Source: Candidatus Thiothrix putei
GTDB taxonomy: Bacteria; Pseudomonadota; Gammaproteobacteria; Thiotrichales; Thiotrichaceae
Direction: 5' to 3'
DNA length: 64,000 nt
Assembly: GCA_029972225.1 (NCBI GenBank)
Contig: CP124756.1
Span: 3,144,001 to 3,208,000, forward strand
Below the pieces are notes generated by a model. It was not told the origin of the DNA. It saw nothing but the letters and a program-made list of their open reading frames with translations, and did no database searches. The position numbers and the translations under genes were made by a program. The stretch's first letter is position 1, and every line of letters begins with the position of its first letter. This document shows, in pieces, positions 1 to 11,610 of the stretch.

Positions 1-3000
1 ATCCGCTTGCGCCTGACCACGGATACGGCGGTAACAACCAGCACCCCAACCGGCAATGCCAGCAATGGTGAAGTGGAAGATTTCCCCATTGCGATTGCAT
101 TAAGCCTGCCCCCCAATAGCCCCAGCGTCAGTGTTACCAAAGGTACAACACCGACCTCATGCACCACCACCGTCTTTAGCGACAACTTTAATGATTTGAC
201 CGGCGGACAGTATTTTGCAGAAAACCGTCCGGGCGCTACCCCGATACGTAACTGGGTAGCCAGTGGCGGTGGGGCAGACACCCGTAATCGCACAGATGGT
301 ATGCACAATGCTACCCACGGCACATCTATTTACATGGATAGCGGAGCCATTCGGCGTATTTTTCCAGCCATACCCGATACGCCCAGTGTCGACAGTAACG
401 GCGTGATCACTACCCCCCCAACAGCGCTTGAATTGCGCGACACTGCCGATGACTTAACACCCAACACAACCAGTGGTGATTCACACTGGGGGCCACTCCC
501 ACCCAGCCTCTCGCGCACCCTCAACACGACAGTGGGGCAGCGCTATCGGTTGTATTTCGAATTATTGCCAGAAAATGATGGCAATGGCTGGCGTAACGGG
601 ATGCTGCGGGTCGATACGCCCAGTGGTTCCGTACACTTGCAAACCCCCGCAGGCACTGGCAGTCCTTACCTCTATCAAGTGGATTTCACTGCCAATGCAG
701 CGACCTCAACCATCAGCTTTGTCAACTACAGCCGCTTAGCGATTGACGACAACTGGTGTGATCCCCTGACAACAGCATGGTGTACAATTGATGGTTTAAG
801 CACGACACCGAAAACCAGCGAACCCATGATTGATAACGTCGTGGTGGCGTTAGAATCTGCTTGTGTATCGACCAGTACGCAAGACTACGGTGATGCGCCT
901 GCCTCATACGGCAACCCCAGCCATGTCATCACACCCAACCTGATGATTGGCAATCACGTTGATACCGAGAGTGGAGCGCTGCACAGCGTTAATGCGGATG
1001 GCGATGACAACAATGGCAGCACGGATGATGAAGATGGCTTGCATAATCCGGCAATTATTCCTACCACTCAGGGGCAAACGTACACCCTAACGACTTACGT
1101 CAAAAACGAGACCGGTTCAACCGCCTACCTGAGAGCTTATCTAGACTTTAACCGCGATGGTGACTTTCTGGATGCGGGAGAACAGGCTGATACCCAGCAT
1201 GTTTACTGGAACGGTTATTTTCAATCGACATTCACCGTTCCTGCTGGCACAACGGCGGGCACAACCTACGCCCGTTTACGCTTAAGCCAAACCAAATCAG
1301 AAGCGGAAGTATCCATCGGCTCGGCGACCAGCGGCGAAGTGGAAGATCACAAGCTAACGATTTCTGCTGGGCCTTTTTATGATTTCGGGGATTCCCCAGC
1401 CAGCTATGGCAGTGCTCGCCATACCATTCTGAACAGCTTGTTCTTAGGTGCAAACCGCCCAGACAGTGAAACAGCCAGCCAATACAGTTACAACGCTATC
1501 GGTGATGGTGTAGATGAGGATGGTGCACCCAAACAATACAATAATCCTACTATCACACTGTTCCCGATTTTAAAAATGACCGCTACCAGCTACAGTGTTG
1601 ACATTAGAACAACCAACACCACTGGCTCAGCAGGCAAACTGTATGGCTGGATAGATTTTGACAAGAGTGGCACATTTGATGCGGATGAAGCAGCTTCCGC
1701 CAACGTCGCTAATAACACCAATGGCACGGTGACACTAACCTGGAACAGTATTCCAACGGATATTAAGCTGGGTACAACATTTATCCGCTTGCGCCTGACG
1801 ACTGATCCAGCCGTTACCACCAGCACGCCAGCCAACAATGCCAATAATGGTGAAGTGGAAGACTTTCCGATTGCGGTGGCAATAGACGTGCCGCCGGATA
1901 GCCCCGATGTCACCATCGTGCGCGGTGACGGCCAAACCTGTAGCAGCACGATTTTCACCGACAACTTCGATGATTTAGCCAGCGAACAATATTTCGGCGC
2001 GAATACGTCTGCGACACCGTTTGTGATCCGCAACTGGACAGCCACTGGTGGTGGTAGTGATACCTATGCGCGTACCGTGGAAGTTTCCCCGTTTGCGGCA
2101 ACTCAGGGGCGCTCAATTTACTTCGGCAATGGCATGATGCGCCGCTTTTACCCCGATACCAGTGCAGTATTAGCATTTGATGGTAACGGTAGGATGCTGG
2201 AACCACCGGATGCGGTGGAGTTGCGTGATGACGTTGATGATGTCAGCCCCGGTGTCAATATTCATGAATCTCATTGGGGTCCAGAACCCGTCACGCTATC
2301 GCGTACCTTTGCGTCAACGGCGGGGCAACGTTACCGCCTGTACTTCTCTGCCATTCCTGAAGGCGGTGATTGGAACTCCGGCATTATGCGGGTGGATACC
2401 CCTAGCGGTTCGGTACACTTCAAAGCACCGGGCAAAGATGAGGGAATCCAGAAATACCGCATCGAATTTACTGCAACAGGTGCATCATCCACGATTCGTT
2501 TTGTCAACTACGGGCATATTGGCACAGATGGCGGCTGGTGTGATCCCAACTCCATCATTTCCGGGCCCTGGTGTACGGTAGGTGGTTTCCCAACGGATAA
2601 AAAAGGCAATGAGCTAATCATTGATGATGTCACGGTGGCTCTGGCATCCGCCTGCCCCACTAGCGGTATTTCCGGCACGGTGTATACCGACACTAACGGC
2701 AACAATGCTTTCGACGGGGCAACGGAAACCGGTTTGGCGAATATCAGTGTTTCGCTGTATGACAACAATGGTACAACCGCTACGACCAGCGATGACAACT
2801 TGATGGCAACCACGAGTACCGCCGCCAATGGCACTTACAGTTTTGCCAGTATCAGCCCGACACTGCGTTATCGGGTTGAAGTCGATTCCCGCGATGCTGA
2901 CCTTCCTGCCAGTGCAGTGATTGGCACGACCAATCCGTTAGCCAATATAGCGGTTACTGCTGGCAACACACTCAGCAACCAAAACTTTGGGTTTGATTTG

Positions 3001-6000
3001 GCATGTAATGCCAGCGCGGGTCAGTTTGGTGGAATTGCCTTCCGCGATTACAACCAAAACGGGATTCGCGAACCTCAGGAAGAAGGGATTGCCGGTATTA
3101 CTGTTACCGCTTACAACAGTGCGAATGCGGTAGCCGCTACCGCGACCACGGATGCACGCGGCTGGTATACCTTGAATGGGTTGACGAATGGCACGCAATA
3201 CCGACTGGAATACACCAATTTACCCAGCGGGCTTTACCCCGGTGCAGCAGGCACGGATACCGCGAGTACCGTGCGTTTTGTTACCGCCAGTGGCAGTTGC
3301 GCGGCGAACTTAGGCATCAGTGACCCTATCGAATATTGTCAAGCAATCCCGCCGGTTGCGGCATTCAACTTCGTTAACGGCAACCCTAGCATTGCCGATA
3401 TTGGTAACTATGCCAGCCTGTTCACGTTCCCTTACGATGCGACAGGGGGTGCTTATGACCAAACGCCACCCGCGATTACCAAAGCGAACACCAGCCAAAC
3501 GGGTGCACTGTGGGGGCTGGCTTACCAGAAAACCACCAAGACGTTGTATGCATCGGCGGCGATGCGACGCTTCAGTGGTTTCGGTGCATTAGGTACGGGT
3601 GGTATTTACAAGGTTGATATGACTGACCCTAATGCGGCTTATACCGGCGCATCCACTTACGTTGATTTGCGGGCGATTGGTATTGACACCGGCAATGATG
3701 TGCGCGTGGCTACTGACAGTTGTAATAATCTTGCCACGGGTGTTTGGTCGCCATCACACGACGTTGCCGCGTGGGATAAAGTTGGCAAAGTTGGGGTGGG
3801 TGACATCGACTATGACGAACCCAATAACCGTTTGTGGCTAATCAATTTGAATGACCGCAAGCTTTATGGGATTGGCAATGTCAGCCCCACCACTGCGCCC
3901 ACCGCAGCGAATGTACTGGGTGGCTATGCAGTCAACCTGCCCTCCCCTTACGCTTGTACTTCCGGGACATTCCGCCCTTGGGCAGTGAAATACCACCGGG
4001 GTTATGTGTATGTGGGCGGTGTGTGTGATGCTGCAACTGACCCTTACAATTTAAGTAAAGTCCGAGGCTACGTATTGCGCTTTAACCCCGCGAATACAGC
4101 GGCTGGTTTCAGTCATGTGAAAGATTTTGCCATTAACCAACCGCGCAGTGGCTTTGGGTATACCAATATTGGCGAATGGTCAGGTTGGTTGCCGCAAGCG
4201 GATGCTGTCAACGTGCGCCCGCAATTCCATTCCCCCATCGTGGGCAACCTCGAATTTGATACCGATGGCTCGATCATTGTGGGGATTATTGACCGTGCGG
4301 GTCTGCAAAAAGGCACGAATTCGTATGACGAACCTGCGTGTGGTGATCCAACGATTGATTATGTCGACACAATGGGTGACGTATTGCGTTTGTGCAAAAC
4401 CGATACCGGCTATTTAAATGATTCTGAACCGGGTTGTAGCACCGCGATTGCCACCAACAGTAAAACCACGGATGAATATTATTGGGGTGATTTAGGTCCA
4501 TCCAATAATGCCTGGGAGGGCATGAATGAAATCGCCGCCGGTGGTTTAGCACTTGCGCCGGGTAAGGAACATGTGTTGGCTTCCGCTTATGACGCAAATA
4601 GCTGGGGTTCTAATGGCGTGGTGTGGTTAAACAATCGCACGGGTGCTAAAGACAATAGCTACCACGTGTCATGGTCAACGCTCGGCAAAAGTACCGGCAT
4701 GGGTGAACTGGAAGTGCTGTGTGATCCTTCCCCCGTTGAAGTGGGCAACCGCGTATGGCTGGATGCGGATAAAGATGGCCTGCAAGATGCAAACGAAGCA
4801 GGCATCGCCAATGTCACCGTCACACTGGCTTGCGGCGCGGATAACGCCACGACTACGACCAATGCACAAGGCGAATACTACTTCTCGAATAAAGCGGGCG
4901 GCAATGCCACCTTCATGGGCAGCGGTGAAAGCTGTAGCTTGAGCGTCAACACTACGCAAACCAGCCTCAATACTTACACCCTAACCACACAAAACGCCGA
5001 CAACAAAACGGATAACAACAGCCAAACAGATATTCGGGATTCGGATGCAACGGTTAGCGGTGGCAATGCGGTCATCAATTTTACAGTGGGTAGTTCAGGG
5101 CAAAATAACCACGGCTTAGACTTCGGGTATCAAGCGAATACCAGCACAGAGCCACCAACCTCATGGACAAGCCAGCGCATCATTGATGACTGCCACGGCA
5201 CATCCTCCTACAACCCCAATGGTGCAGACGGTGCAGAAAACGCCCCCTGCCAAAGCTATGCGCAGGATATTTATGAAAACTGGAATCCAGCCGTTGCGGG
5301 GGCAGGCGACACAGACATTAAGCAGTGCCGCTTGGGTTACTACGACGGTACTGAACAATATTATTTCTTCGCCTGGCAATTCCGTGAAAACTGGAACTAT
5401 GACAATACGGGGGCAAGCCGCGAGTATCATCTGGAACTGGACACTGATCACGATGCTACGTCACCAGAAACCCCCGCACGCAGCGATTTGTTTATACGGG
5501 TGCAACCGCGCAGTACTTACCAAGGCAGCACATGGCACGCCGTTGGCAATGGCGATGCCATCATTTACAAGGATGCTAACAACGATGTCGGTTGTGCGAA
5601 TCCGGGACAGAAAGACACCAAAGGCTGCTCAACAGGGTATGAAGCTGATTATTCCATCAACCAAGGGGATGCATTTGTCCGCATTTTGAACGGACAGGTG
5701 GAATTGGCTATCAAGGCGGGTGTTGTCGATGGCCTGAATAACGTTAAAGCGCGTTGCTATGCCTCACAAACCAGCACGTTATCCAAAGACAAGTTGGACT
5801 GGCATGACCAAAATGATGCATCAGATTTGAGCAGCTATACTTTTGATTCGACAGGCTTTGCGGAAGTCGGGCCGAATGCAACCGCAGGAACTATTTCAGG
5901 CACGGTCTACACCGACAGTAATGGTAACGACACCTTCGACTCCGCAACAGAAGCCGGTATTAATGCGATCAGCGTGACCCTGTTGAATGCAGCGAATAAC

Positions 6001-9000
6001 GCGACGGTTTCCACTACCGACACAGCCGCGAATGGTGCTTATAGCTTCAATAACATCAGTTCCACACTAACCTATCAGATTCGGGTGAATACGGCAGATG
6101 CTGATCTGCCAGCAGGCGCTATGCTAGGAACAATCAACCCACTGACTGGGGTTACGGTCACGGCAGGCGGCACAACTGCCAACAAGGACTTTGGCTTTGA
6201 TCCAGCCCCAACGACCATGGCAGAGTGCCTTGGTGTATTTCCCGGCCCAATCAATATCCATGACCCGGCTGGCTCCATCACGTTGGGAAGTTCAGGGAAA
6301 ATCTACGGGACAACCAACAATACCCTCATCACGCCGACGCTGATCGACACCACAAACACCAAGTGTGATGCTGCCACTTGCAAACAGTCAGGGACTGTTG
6401 CCAAGAAGCTGGCTTTCAATGTTAAACGCGGCGATGGTTCCGACGGCCCCCTGAATATTGCTGGCTCATCAACCATCAATATTGTTGGGGACAAAAACTA
6501 TTCTGCCGTGACAGTGGATTCGGCGGTGACAATTAACATAACCGGCCCTGCCATTATCCATATCGTTGGCAACCTTGATGGCGGGGTCAAAAACAGTAAT
6601 AGCTCCACCACGTTCAATATTACGGGTGATGTAGAGATTCATGCTGACAAGATAAAGCTTGGGTCATCCAACAAATTCGAGCTTGGAACTACTGGTTCCC
6701 TCCGCCTGTTTGCCAACTCCATTGAAGCCACGAGTTCCGCCGGTAATGCCGGTGTCCCTGCTTGGCGTTTTGGCGTGTTCTCCAAAGGCGACATCACTGT
6801 TGTCTCTTCTCCAAAACTGAATGGCTACTGGTATGCAGGTGGTTCAATCATTGGACAATTAAGCTCTGTGACCATGAGTGGTAGCTGGACTGCCGCCTCA
6901 GTCACAGCAGGATCATCCATGAACCTGACCTACGCAGGGGACAATAACACCCTGTGTGCGCTTTTGGCACAACAAACGGGGGGCATTACAGGCAAAGTCT
7001 TTGAAGACATGAATTACGGCGGTGGCGCAGGTCGTCCATTCGGCACTGCGGGGACAGTGGGTGTCTCTGGCGCACGGGTTGAGCTGTATAATGCCGCCGG
7101 TAACTTCATGAGCAGCACTACCACCGATACTAGCGGTGTTTACAACTTTACTAGCGTTACTGATGGGGCATATTACGTGCGAGCCGTCAATGATACGGTC
7201 AAATCGACCCGTACTGGCGCAAATGGCACGGAACGTGGCATTCAAACCTTCCGCACCGATGGTACAACCGATGTCGTCAACGAAATTGGTGGGCGCAAAC
7301 CAAGCAGTGCGGATGCACCCGCAAATACCACTAACCAGACGCTGAACACTGCTACCTTCACCCTCTCCGGTGGTGGTCAGGCACAATCCGTCCAACCGAT
7401 AACGATCGCAAGCACTGACATTACCGGCGCGAACTTCGGCTTCAACTTCAACACCGTGGTCAACACCAATGACAGCGGGCAAGGTTCATTACGCCAGTTC
7501 ATCCTCAACGCCAACCTGCTAGGCAACGACAGCACACTGGCACAAACCGGGCGCACCGCTGGCAAAGACAATGCCATTTTGGAATTATCCACCAGCGACC
7601 TTAACTACAATGCCGCCAACCAATACTGGAGCATTGCGGTACAAAGCGCCCTGCCCGCGCTGGGTAATGACATTATCCTCGATGCCTCTACCCAACCGGC
7701 GCGGACGACTGCCCCCACATTCACCTTCGCCAACCGCCCCGTCATTGAATTGAATGGCAGCAACGCCGGAGACTACACCAATGGTCTTGCATTAAATGGC
7801 GCGACCAATGGCAGCACGGTGAAATACTTCGCGATCAACCGCTTTAAAATGGCGGGTATCCAAGTGGTGCAATCTAAAAACAACCTGATTGCCTCAAACT
7901 ACATCGGTACTGACCCAACAGGTGCTATCAACCGGGGCAATGGCGATAGCGGCATCACCGTTATTAGCCCCTTAGGACCAAACTTAATCGGCGGTAGCAG
8001 TAGTGCTGGCAATCTGATTGCCTACAACGGCGGGGATGGCATCAAAGTCGGCGGCACAGATGGCACTAAAGCGACCAGCATGTTAGGCAACAAGATCTAC
8101 GCCAACGGCAAATTAGGCATTGACCTCGGTGGTAACGGTATTACCGTGAACGATGCCAATGATGCAGACACCGGTACTAACGACCTGATCAACTTCCCCA
8201 TGCTCGCTACTATCACTGAAAGTGGTGGCAACCTCACCCTCAAAGGGTGTGCGCCTGCGGGAGCAACCATTGAGCTGTTTGAAGCCGATGTCAGTGCAGG
8301 CGGCAAAGCCACGCCGGGTGCTAACAAATTCGGTAAATCCAAGGACTACGGCGAAGGCCAGACCTACCTTGATACTTTCGTGGAAGGCAGCGCCAGCGAT
8401 ACCGACACCGCAACGTGCGCCATTGCCACCGACACGGATGGCAACAACCACACCGGCATGAACGCCTTCACTATCACCATTCCAACTCCGGCAGGGTTTG
8501 TAACGGGTGACAGCATGACCGCCACCGCCACACTCAGCAATTCCGGCACTTCAGAATTCTCCCCCACTGTTCTGCTGCTGGAAGCGTACAATGTTGCCGG
8601 TAAAATCTACGAAGACGTGAATTACGGTGGCGGCAATGGGCGGGCGTTCAATGCGGCAACGGCTGGCATGACGGGTATCAGTGGTGCCAGCGTCGAGCTA
8701 CGCGATGCCAGCAATAACGTATTCGCCACCACCACGTCGACAGCCGACGGTAGCTATACCTTCACCAACATTCCAGTGGGTGTATACAGTGTGCAAGTGG
8801 TGAATGCCAGCGTGCGCTCGACCCGCTCCGGCTCAAACGGTTCCGAACGCGGGGTGATCACCTACCGTACTGACGGCGTGAACAATGTGAGTACCGCGAG
8901 TACGGCATTCAGCCAAGCCATTACGTTAAGTAATGCCAACCTCAGCAATGTCAGTTTCGGCTTCAACTTCGACACCATAACCAACACCAATGACAGTGGA

Positions 9001-11532
9001 GCAGGTTCTTTGCGCCAGTTTATCCTCAACGCCAATGTGTTGGGTGATGATAGTTCATTGGCACAAGTCGGGCGCACCGCAGGTAAAGAAAATGCGATTC
9101 TGGAACTCTCCACTACCGACGATCCGAATTACAACACAGGTTATTGGAGCATTCCTCTGCAAAGTGCTTTGCCCCCAATTACTGCACCGATTGTACTCGA
9201 TGGTGCACTGCCACAGGGATCTAACAGCAACCCAACATTGGAGCTAAACGGCACGAATGCCGGTGGTGCTGCTAACGGTCTTGCCTTGAGTGCTGGAGCC
9301 AGCAGCAGCACCCTGCGCAAACTGGCAATCAACGGTTTTAGCGGCGCGGGTATTTACTTAAACGGCAGCGACAATAATTACCTACTCGCCAATTATATCG
9401 GTATTACCCCAGCAGGGATTCCACGCGGTAATACGGGTTCAGGGATTCGTCTGGATACCGCCAGCGCTAATAAAATTGGCAGTACTATCAACGGTGATGG
9501 CAATATCATTGCCAACAACACCGGTAACGGCATTACGATTGCAGGCTCAAAAGCAGATACCCTGCTGAACAGCATTCTAGGCAACAGCATCTACGCCAAC
9601 GGTGGGCTGGGGATTGATTTGGTTGGCGGCACTGAAATTGGCAGTGTCACAACGAATGACACTAAAGATATCGATGAGGGGCCCAATCACCTGCTTAACT
9701 ACCCTGAGGTTAAAGTCAATTCCTTCGGTGTTAATGGTACGAAGATCGTGACCTACGACTTTAACCTAGATGTGCCAGCCGGTGATTACCGTCTCGAATT
9801 CTTCGTCAGTGCAGACAAGGATGATTCAGGCCATGGTGAAGGGCAAACCTTTATCGGTAGCAAGGACATCAGTCACCCCGGAACCGAGTCACTGAATTTC
9901 AAAGGTACGTTCAATGCCAATATGACAGTTGCCAAAGGCACATTTATCAGTGCGACACTCACACAGAAAAGCAACGCTACCACGTTCGGCTCAACCTCAG
10001 AGTTTTCCGGCATCCAAGATGGCATCACCACACAGGTGTGCGATAGCCTGATTACCGGCACGGCGGGCAATATAGTGATTGATGAGACTAACACTGCAAC
10101 TATTATTCAATTATTAGAAGCCAAAGATAGCAATGGCAACCCAATTACTTACGTTATTAGTGGCGGTGCAGACGGTAACTTCTTCACCATAGTCAACCCG
10201 ACGCCCGGTGCAACGCTGGATTGTGCAACCGTGAAGTTCCTGACCAGCAATGTCATTATTACCAAGTCAGCCCGCGATAATAACGAAGCTGAAGCACGTG
10301 CAACCCTACCGGGGACTTTACCACCTGCTGGGAACTATGAGTTGCCGCTGGATAAGGATCAGGATAACGTCTATGAATTGCAAATTACCGCAACCACTGC
10401 GGATGGCAAGAAATACGTGCGTGATCTCAATGTACGCGTCATGGATATTAACGAAGCCCCTAGCATCACCTCTGCATCACTGGTACTTACCAATGAGGAC
10501 AGTAATGCGGATGTCATGATGGTTCAAGCGCAAGACCCTGATGTGGGTGACAAACTAACTTACCGTATTAGCAGCGGTGCGGATAGCAGTCATTTTGAGA
10601 TTAACGCCACCACTGGGATTCTGCGCTTCCGTGCTATCCCTGACTATGATGCGCCGATGGACGCCAATCGTGACAATACCTATGAAATAGAAATCACCGT
10701 GACTGACAAAGGTGGCTTGAGTAGCAAAAAACTGTTCCAAATCAGGATTGTGAACAACACGGCTGACGATGGCGTAGTGATTAATGTCCGTGCCTTATTA
10801 CAAGGGCCTTACGACAACAAAACAGCGCTCATGTCAGCAAACTTGAACACTCTCGGCTTACTACCGAACAAACACCCCTACCAAGCATTCGGTCATGCGG
10901 GGGCTGAAACCCTCAGTACCATGCTGAAGGAAACAACCGGCAATAATGCGGTAGTGGATTGGGCATTGGTTGAATTGCGCACAAGTCCGGGCAGTGTGGT
11001 AGCCAGCCGTGCTGTTATCCTGCAACGGGACGGCGATTTGGTTGACGCTCAAACAGGCTCACCTAACCTGCACTTCGCTAACATCAAAGCAGGTAACTAC
11101 TACGTTAGTGTGCGCCACCGTAACCACTTAGGTGTTGTCAGTGCCAGCCCGGTCAGTTTGGACAACAGTGCGAAAATGCTCGACTTTGCTGCCAGCTCAA
11201 CCGTTGTCAGAGGCGAAGAGTCACGCTTCGTCAGTGGCAAACTGGCATGGATGTGGGCGGGTGACATTAATGGTAGCCATACCCTAACGGCTAATGGCCC
11301 CGGCAACGATGTCACTAGCCTGTTAAGTGGGGTGATTACCAGTATGGATAACCTCCAAGGCAACACCAACCACATTTTGTCCGGTTATCTGGCTACTGAC
11401 TTAAACTTTGATGGCAAAACGCTATTCACAGGCCCCGGTAACGATACCAGCTTGTTGGTGGGCAATATTCTGTTACACCCACTCAATACCGGGTTTGCCG
11501 CTAATTACATTGTGAAAGGTGGATTGCAGTAA
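1..11532 (+). CDS. Giant modular surface/adhesin-like protein (5' end outside window)
   Basis: About 3,840 codons are visible and the frame is open at base 1, so the true start lies upstream; the TTG at 7 is only the first possible initiator. Modules seen: GEVED motifs near bases 67, 1332 and 1849; two copies of a roughly 240-residue module with a Cys-rich end (about 160-870 and 1936-2655); six SdrD-B/Cna-B-like domains of the type GxVYxDxNGN (about 2665, 3028, 4738, 5893, 6985, 8593); two beta-helix-like modules starting NDSGxGSLRQFILNAN (about 7465 and 8990); a cadherin-like stretch (about 10450-10760); and two dockerin-like Asp/Asn segments containing GPGND at the C terminus (11260-11510). 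No LPXTG sorting motif or membrane anchor is visible. SdrD-B and cadherin domains are typical of secreted, calcium-stabilised adhesins, so a role in attachment or sheath structure is inferred. A hairpin terminator follows the stop. Confidence 0.85.
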   Translation: MRLRLTTDTAVTTSTPTGNASNGEVEDFPIAIALSLPPNSPSVSVTKGTTPTSCTTTVFSDNFNDLTGGQYFAENRPGATPIRNWVASGGGADTRNRTDGMHNATHGTSIYMDSGAIRRIFPAIPDTPSVDSNGVITTPPTALELRDTADDLTPNTTSGDSHWGPLPPSLSRTLNTTVGQRYRLYFELLPENDGNGWRNGMLRVDTPSGSVHLQTPAGTGSPYLYQVDFTANAATSTISFVNYSRLAIDDNWCDPLTTAWCTIDGLSTTPKTSEPMIDNVVVALESACVSTSTQDYGDAPASYGNPSHVITPNLMIGNHVDTESGALHSVNADGDDNNGSTDDEDGLHNPAIIPTTQGQTYTLTTYVKNETGSTAYLRAYLDFNRDGDFLDAGEQADTQHVYWNGYFQSTFTVPAGTTAGTTYARLRLSQTKSEAEVSIGSATSGEVEDHKLTISAGPFYDFGDSPASYGSARHTILNSLFLGANRPDSETASQYSYNAIGDGVDEDGAPKQYNNPTITLFPILKMTATSYSVDIRTTNTTGSAGKLYGWIDFDKSGTFDADEAASANVANNTNGTVTLTWNSIPTDIKLGTTFIRLRLTTDPAVTTSTPANNANNGEVEDFPIAVAIDVPPDSPDVTIVRGDGQTCSSTIFTDNFDDLASEQYFGANTSATPFVIRNWTATGGGSDTYARTVEVSPFAATQGRSIYFGNGMMRRFYPDTSAVLAFDGNGRMLEPPDAVELRDDVDDVSPGVNIHESHWGPEPVTLSRTFASTAGQRYRLYFSAIPEGGDWNSGIMRVDTPSGSVHFKAPGKDEGIQKYRIEFTATGASSTIRFVNYGHIGTDGGWCDPNSIISGPWCTVGGFPTDKKGNELIIDDVTVALASACPTSGISGTVYTDTNGNNAFDGATETGLANISVSLYDNNGTTATTSDDNLMATTSTAANGTYSFASISPTLRYRVEVDSRDADLPASAVIGTTNPLANIAVTAGNTLSNQNFGFDLACNASAGQFGGIAFRDYNQNGIREPQEEGIAGITVTAYNSANAVAATATTDARGWYTLNGLTNGTQYRLEYTNLPSGLYPGAAGTDTASTVRFVTASGSCAANLGISDPIEYCQAIPPVAAFNFVNGNPSIADIGNYASLFTFPYDATGGAYDQTPPAITKANTSQTGALWGLAYQKTTKTLYASAAMRRFSGFGALGTGGIYKVDMTDPNAAYTGASTYVDLRAIGIDTGNDVRVATDSCNNLATGVWSPSHDVAAWDKVGKVGVGDIDYDEPNNRLWLINLNDRKLYGIGNVSPTTAPTAANVLGGYAVNLPSPYACTSGTFRPWAVKYHRGYVYVGGVCDAATDPYNLSKVRGYVLRFNPANTAAGFSHVKDFAINQPRSGFGYTNIGEWSGWLPQADAVNVRPQFHSPIVGNLEFDTDGSIIVGIIDRAGLQKGTNSYDEPACGDPTIDYVDTMGDVLRLCKTDTGYLNDSEPGCSTAIATNSKTTDEYYWGDLGPSNNAWEGMNEIAAGGLALAPGKEHVLASAYDANSWGSNGVVWLNNRTGAKDNSYHVSWSTLGKSTGMGELEVLCDPSPVEVGNRVWLDADKDGLQDANEAGIANVTVTLACGADNATTTTNAQGEYYFSNKAGGNATFMGSGESCSLSVNTTQTSLNTYTLTTQNADNKTDNNSQTDIRDSDATVSGGNAVINFTVGSSGQNNHGLDFGYQANTSTEPPTSWTSQRIIDDCHGTSSYNPNGADGAENAPCQSYAQDIYENWNPAVAGAGDTDIKQCRLGYYDGTEQYYFFAWQFRENWNYDNTGASREYHLELDTDHDATSPETPARSDLFIRVQPRSTYQGSTWHAVGNGDAIIYKDANNDVGCANPGQKDTKGCSTGYEADYSINQGDAFVRILNGQVELAIKAGVVDGLNNVKARCYASQTSTLSKDKLDWHDQNDASDLSSYTFDSTGFAEVGPNATAGTISGTVYTDSNGNDTFDSATEAGINAISVTLLNAANNATVSTTDTAANGAYSFNNISSTLTYQIRVNTADADLPAGAMLGTINPLTGVTVTAGGTTANKDFGFDPAPTTMAECLGVFPGPINIHDPAGSITLGSSGKIYGTTNNTLITPTLIDTTNTKCDAATCKQSGTVAKKLAFNVKRGDGSDGPLNIAGSSTINIVGDKNYSAVTVDSAVTINITGPAIIHIVGNLDGGVKNSNSSTTFNITGDVEIHADKIKLGSSNKFELGTTGSLRLFANSIEATSSAGNAGVPAWRFGVFSKGDITVVSSPKLNGYWYAGGSIIGQLSSVTMSGSWTAASVTAGSSMNLTYAGDNNTLCALLAQQTGGITGKVFEDMNYGGGAGRPFGTAGTVGVSGARVELYNAAGNFMSSTTTDTSGVYNFTSVTDGAYYVRAVNDTVKSTRTGANGTERGIQTFRTDGTTDVVNEIGGRKPSSADAPANTTNQTLNTATFTLSGGGQAQSVQPITIASTDITGANFGFNFNTVVNTNDSGQGSLRQFILNANLLGNDSTLAQTGRTAGKDNAILELSTSDLNYNAANQYWSIAVQSALPALGNDIILDASTQPARTTAPTFTFANRPVIELNGSNAGDYTNGLALNGATNGSTVKYFAINRFKMAGIQVVQSKNNLIASNYIGTDPTGAINRGNGDSGITVISPLGPNLIGGSSSAGNLIAYNGGDGIKVGGTDGTKATSMLGNKIYANGKLGIDLGGNGITVNDANDADTGTNDLINFPMLATITESGGNLTLKGCAPAGATIELFEADVSAGGKATPGANKFGKSKDYGEGQTYLDTFVEGSASDTDTATCAIATDTDGNNHTGMNAFTITIPTPAGFVTGDSMTATATLSNSGTSEFSPTVLLLEAYNVAGKIYEDVNYGGGNGRAFNAATAGMTGISGASVELRDASNNVFATTTSTADGSYTFTNIPVGVYSVQVVNASVRSTRSGSNGSERGVITYRTDGVNNVSTASTAFSQAITLSNANLSNVSFGFNFDTITNTNDSGAGSLRQFILNANVLGDDSSLAQVGRTAGKENAILELSTTDDPNYNTGYWSIPLQSALPPITAPIVLDGALPQGSNSNPTLELNGTNAGGAANGLALSAGASSSTLRKLAINGFSGAGIYLNGSDNNYLLANYIGITPAGIPRGNTGSGIRLDTASANKIGSTINGDGNIIANNTGNGITIAGSKADTLLNSILGNSIYANGGLGIDLVGGTEIGSVTTNDTKDIDEGPNHLLNYPEVKVNSFGVNGTKIVTYDFNLDVPAGDYRLEFFVSADKDDSGHGEGQTFIGSKDISHPGTESLNFKGTFNANMTVAKGTFISATLTQKSNATTFGSTSEFSGIQDGITTQVCDSLITGTAGNIVIDETNTATIIQLLEAKDSNGNPITYVISGGADGNFFTIVNPTPGATLDCATVKFLTSNVIITKSARDNNEAEARATLPGTLPPAGNYELPLDKDQDNVYELQITATTADGKKYVRDLNVRVMDINEAPSITSASLVLTNEDSNADVMMVQAQDPDVGDKLTYRISSGADSSHFEINATTGILRFRAIPDYDAPMDANRDNTYEIEITVTDKGGLSSKKLFQIRIVNNTADDGVVINVRALLQGPYDNKTALMSANLNTLGLLPNKHPYQAFGHAGAETLSTMLKETTGNNAVVDWALVELRTSPGSVVASRAVILQRDGDLVDAQTGSPNLHFANIKAGNYYVSVRHRNHLGVVSASPVSLDNSAKMLDFAASSTVVRGEESRFVSGKLAWMWAGDINGSHTLTANGPGNDVTSLLSGVITSMDNLQGNTNHILSGYLATDLNFDGKTLFTGPGNDTSLLVGNILLHPLNTGFAANYIVKGGLQ

Positions 11533-11549
11533 TACGCTGCACCTAACGT

Positions 11550-11590
11550 AAAAAAGGGCGGTTCGTTAATGTACGAATCGCCCTTTTTTC
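11550..11590. terminator. Bidirectional rho-independent terminator
   Basis: A long inverted repeat (AAAAAGGGCG, then a GTTCGT/ACGAAT inner stem, then CGCCCTTTTTT) with A and T tracts on both sides lies between the convergent giant surface gene and the DUF1566 lipoprotein gene. It can terminate both transcripts. Confidence 0.85.
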
Positions 11591-11610
11591 ATGCGCCTAG
11601 CGAAGTGTTC

